This document shows, one piece after another, positions 13,202-14,001 of a DNA stretch of 14,001 nt. Under the pieces are notes generated by a model. That model worked only from the letters and a program-made list of their open reading frames with translations. It did not search any database and was not told the DNA's origin. The DNA comes from Chloroflexota bacterium. GTDB taxonomy: Bacteria > Chloroflexota > UBA6077 > JACQUR01. Where the stretch lies: assembly GCA_016210245.1 (NCBI GenBank), contig JACQUR010000257.1, forward strand, positions 1 through 14,001. Reading direction: 5' to 3'. A program made the translations under genes and the position numbers. Numbering within the stretch: position 1 is the stretch's first letter; each line of letters starts with the position of its first letter.

Positions 13202-14001
13202 ATGCACGACTTCACTCGCGATGGCCCCGAGGCGCTGGATGCGCTGCTGGCGGCCAGGCCGGCTACGCCGGACCCGGGGCGCGAGGGGCGCAAGGGCGTG
13301 CCGGAGGTGGTCCTGGCCGAGGGCAAGCCGCCCGAGGTGGTCCTGGAGATCACCCGTCGCCTGCTCGCGGAGGCGGGCCGAGCGATCCTCAGTCGCGTGC
13401 CCGCGGACCTGGCCGACCGGCTGCGGCTGGAGTGCCAGGCGGACACGGTCGAGCACTATGCGGCCGCGCGCATGATGGTGGTGCGGCGACCCGGCTTGGC
13501 CCGCCCGGCCGCCGGGGGCTGCGTGGGGGTCCTGACCGCGGGCACCTCCGACGTGCCGGTGGCGGAGGAGGCCGCAGTCATCGCTCGAGAGATGGGCTGC
13601 CGCGTTGAGGCCGCCTACGACGTCGGCGTGGCCGGCCTGCACCGCCTGGTGGAGCCGCTGCGGCGGCTGCTGGAGGCGCAAGCCGACGTGCTGATCGTGG
13701 CCGCCGGCATGGACGGGGCGCTGCCCTCGGTGGTGGCCGGGCTGGTGGACGTGCCGGTCATCGGGTTGCCCACCTCCGTGGGCTACGGCCTGGGCGGGCG
13801 GGGCGTTGCCGCTCTGCTCTCGATGCTCCAGACCTGTTCCCCCGGGCTGGTGGTGGTCAACATCGACAACGGCATCGGCGCGGGATCCACCGCTGCGCTC
13901 ATCGCCCGCCGCGTCGCCGCAGCCCGCGGCAACAGGGCCATGGGGACAGGGGGGCCTTCGACCAAAACATACGGGGGTTGGCGAAGGCCCCCCAGTACCC
14001 C
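13202..14001 (+). CDS. larB: LarB, nickel-pincer nucleotide cofactor biosynthesis (3' end outside window)
   Basis: LarB carboxylates the pyridinium ring of nicotinic acid adenine dinucleotide and releases AMP, the first step toward the nickel-pincer cofactor of lactate racemase-type enzymes. Family features: GVPEVVLAEGKPPE in the N-terminal part (about 33-46), then the PurE/AIRC-like domain with LTAGTSDVPVAEEA, AYDVGVAGLHR, AAGMDGALPSVVAGLVDVPV, GLPTSVGYGLGG and VVVNIDNGIGAG. C212 in QTCSPG probably matches the cysteine that attacks the nicotinate ring in characterised LarB. The N-terminus is shorter than usual, lacking the LDHHRAxRxG segment in clear form. After ALIARR (about 13915), where relatives end within a few residues, no stop occurs; the frame runs through a hairpin to the window edge. 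larC and larE are not visible. Confidence 0.9.
   Translation, partial: MHDFTRDGPEALDALLAARPATPDPGREGRKGVPEVVLAEGKPPEVVLEITRRLLAEAGRAILSRVPADLADRLRLECQADTVEHYAAARMMVVRRPGLARPAAGGCVGVLTAGTSDVPVAEEAAVIAREMGCRVEAAYDVGVAGLHRLVEPLRRLLEAQADVLIVAAGMDGALPSVVAGLVDVPVIGLPTSVGYGLGGRGVAALLSMLQTCSPGLVVVNIDNGIGAGSTAALIARRVAAARGNRAMGTGGPSTKTYGGWRRPPST
13949..13993. repeat. Strong hairpin at the 3' end of larB
   Basis: GGGGGGCCTTCG (13949-13960) pairs with CGAAGGCCCCCC (13982-13993); after a bulged A, CCAA (13962-13965) pairs with TTGG (13978-13981), leaving a 12-nt loop. It looks like a terminator or dispersed palindrome, but it lies within the still-open larB reading frame. Confidence 0.75.

Overview
The window is a very GC-rich bacterial chromosome segment. 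Gene order and protein style (topA - M24 peptidase - efp - BCCP-like - xseA - xseB - divergent-PAP2, then RDD/SpoIIM-like membrane proteins and a LarB) together with many palindromic and 7-nt-periodic intergenic repeats suggest a member of Chloroflexota. This is an inference from gene content; no rRNA is present to prove it.

Left part (1-5444, all + strand): a compact housekeeping run. It opens inside topA at the catalytic tyrosine, then an M24 aminopeptidase, elongation factor P, a biotin-carrier-like protein whose biotinyl lysine is replaced by arginine, both exonuclease VII subunits (xseA, xseB) and a small DUF212/divergent PAP2 membrane protein. Two joints (M24/efp and BCCP-like/xseA) are 4-nt TTGA overlaps with TTG start codons. 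A 15-G/18-C palindrome separates efp from the BCCP-like gene, and a 56-bp heptad palindrome sits on the xseA stop codon.

Middle part (5501-9135): on the - strand lies a RES-domain toxin with a large (320 aa) Xre/MbcA/ParS-type antitoxin that has its own good sigma70-like promoter. An RDD membrane protein (-) and a SpoIIM-family membrane protein (+) follow, diverging from a 139-bp array of 7-nt repeats.

Right-middle (9337-10940): two paralogous short-chain dehydrogenases on the + strand. The first has lost the Ser, Tyr and Lys catalytic residues and the dinucleotide glycine motif; the second is intact. They look like a pseudoenzyme/enzyme pair, and a 107-bp nested inverted repeat lies between them.

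Accessory part (10941-13201): a region of gene decay and insertion. It holds a large perfect hairpin, a transposase C-terminal fragment (-), a frameshifted remnant with a DUF3883-like tail (+), a truncated nucleotidyltransferase (+), an apparently intact antitoxin/PIN toxin pair (-) whose toxin seems to begin at CTG, a short 3' gene remnant, and a 149-bp MITE-like inverted repeat.

The window ends in larB (nickel-pincer cofactor synthesis), which begins just after an extended -10 promoter and reads, without a stop, into a strong hairpin at the window edge.
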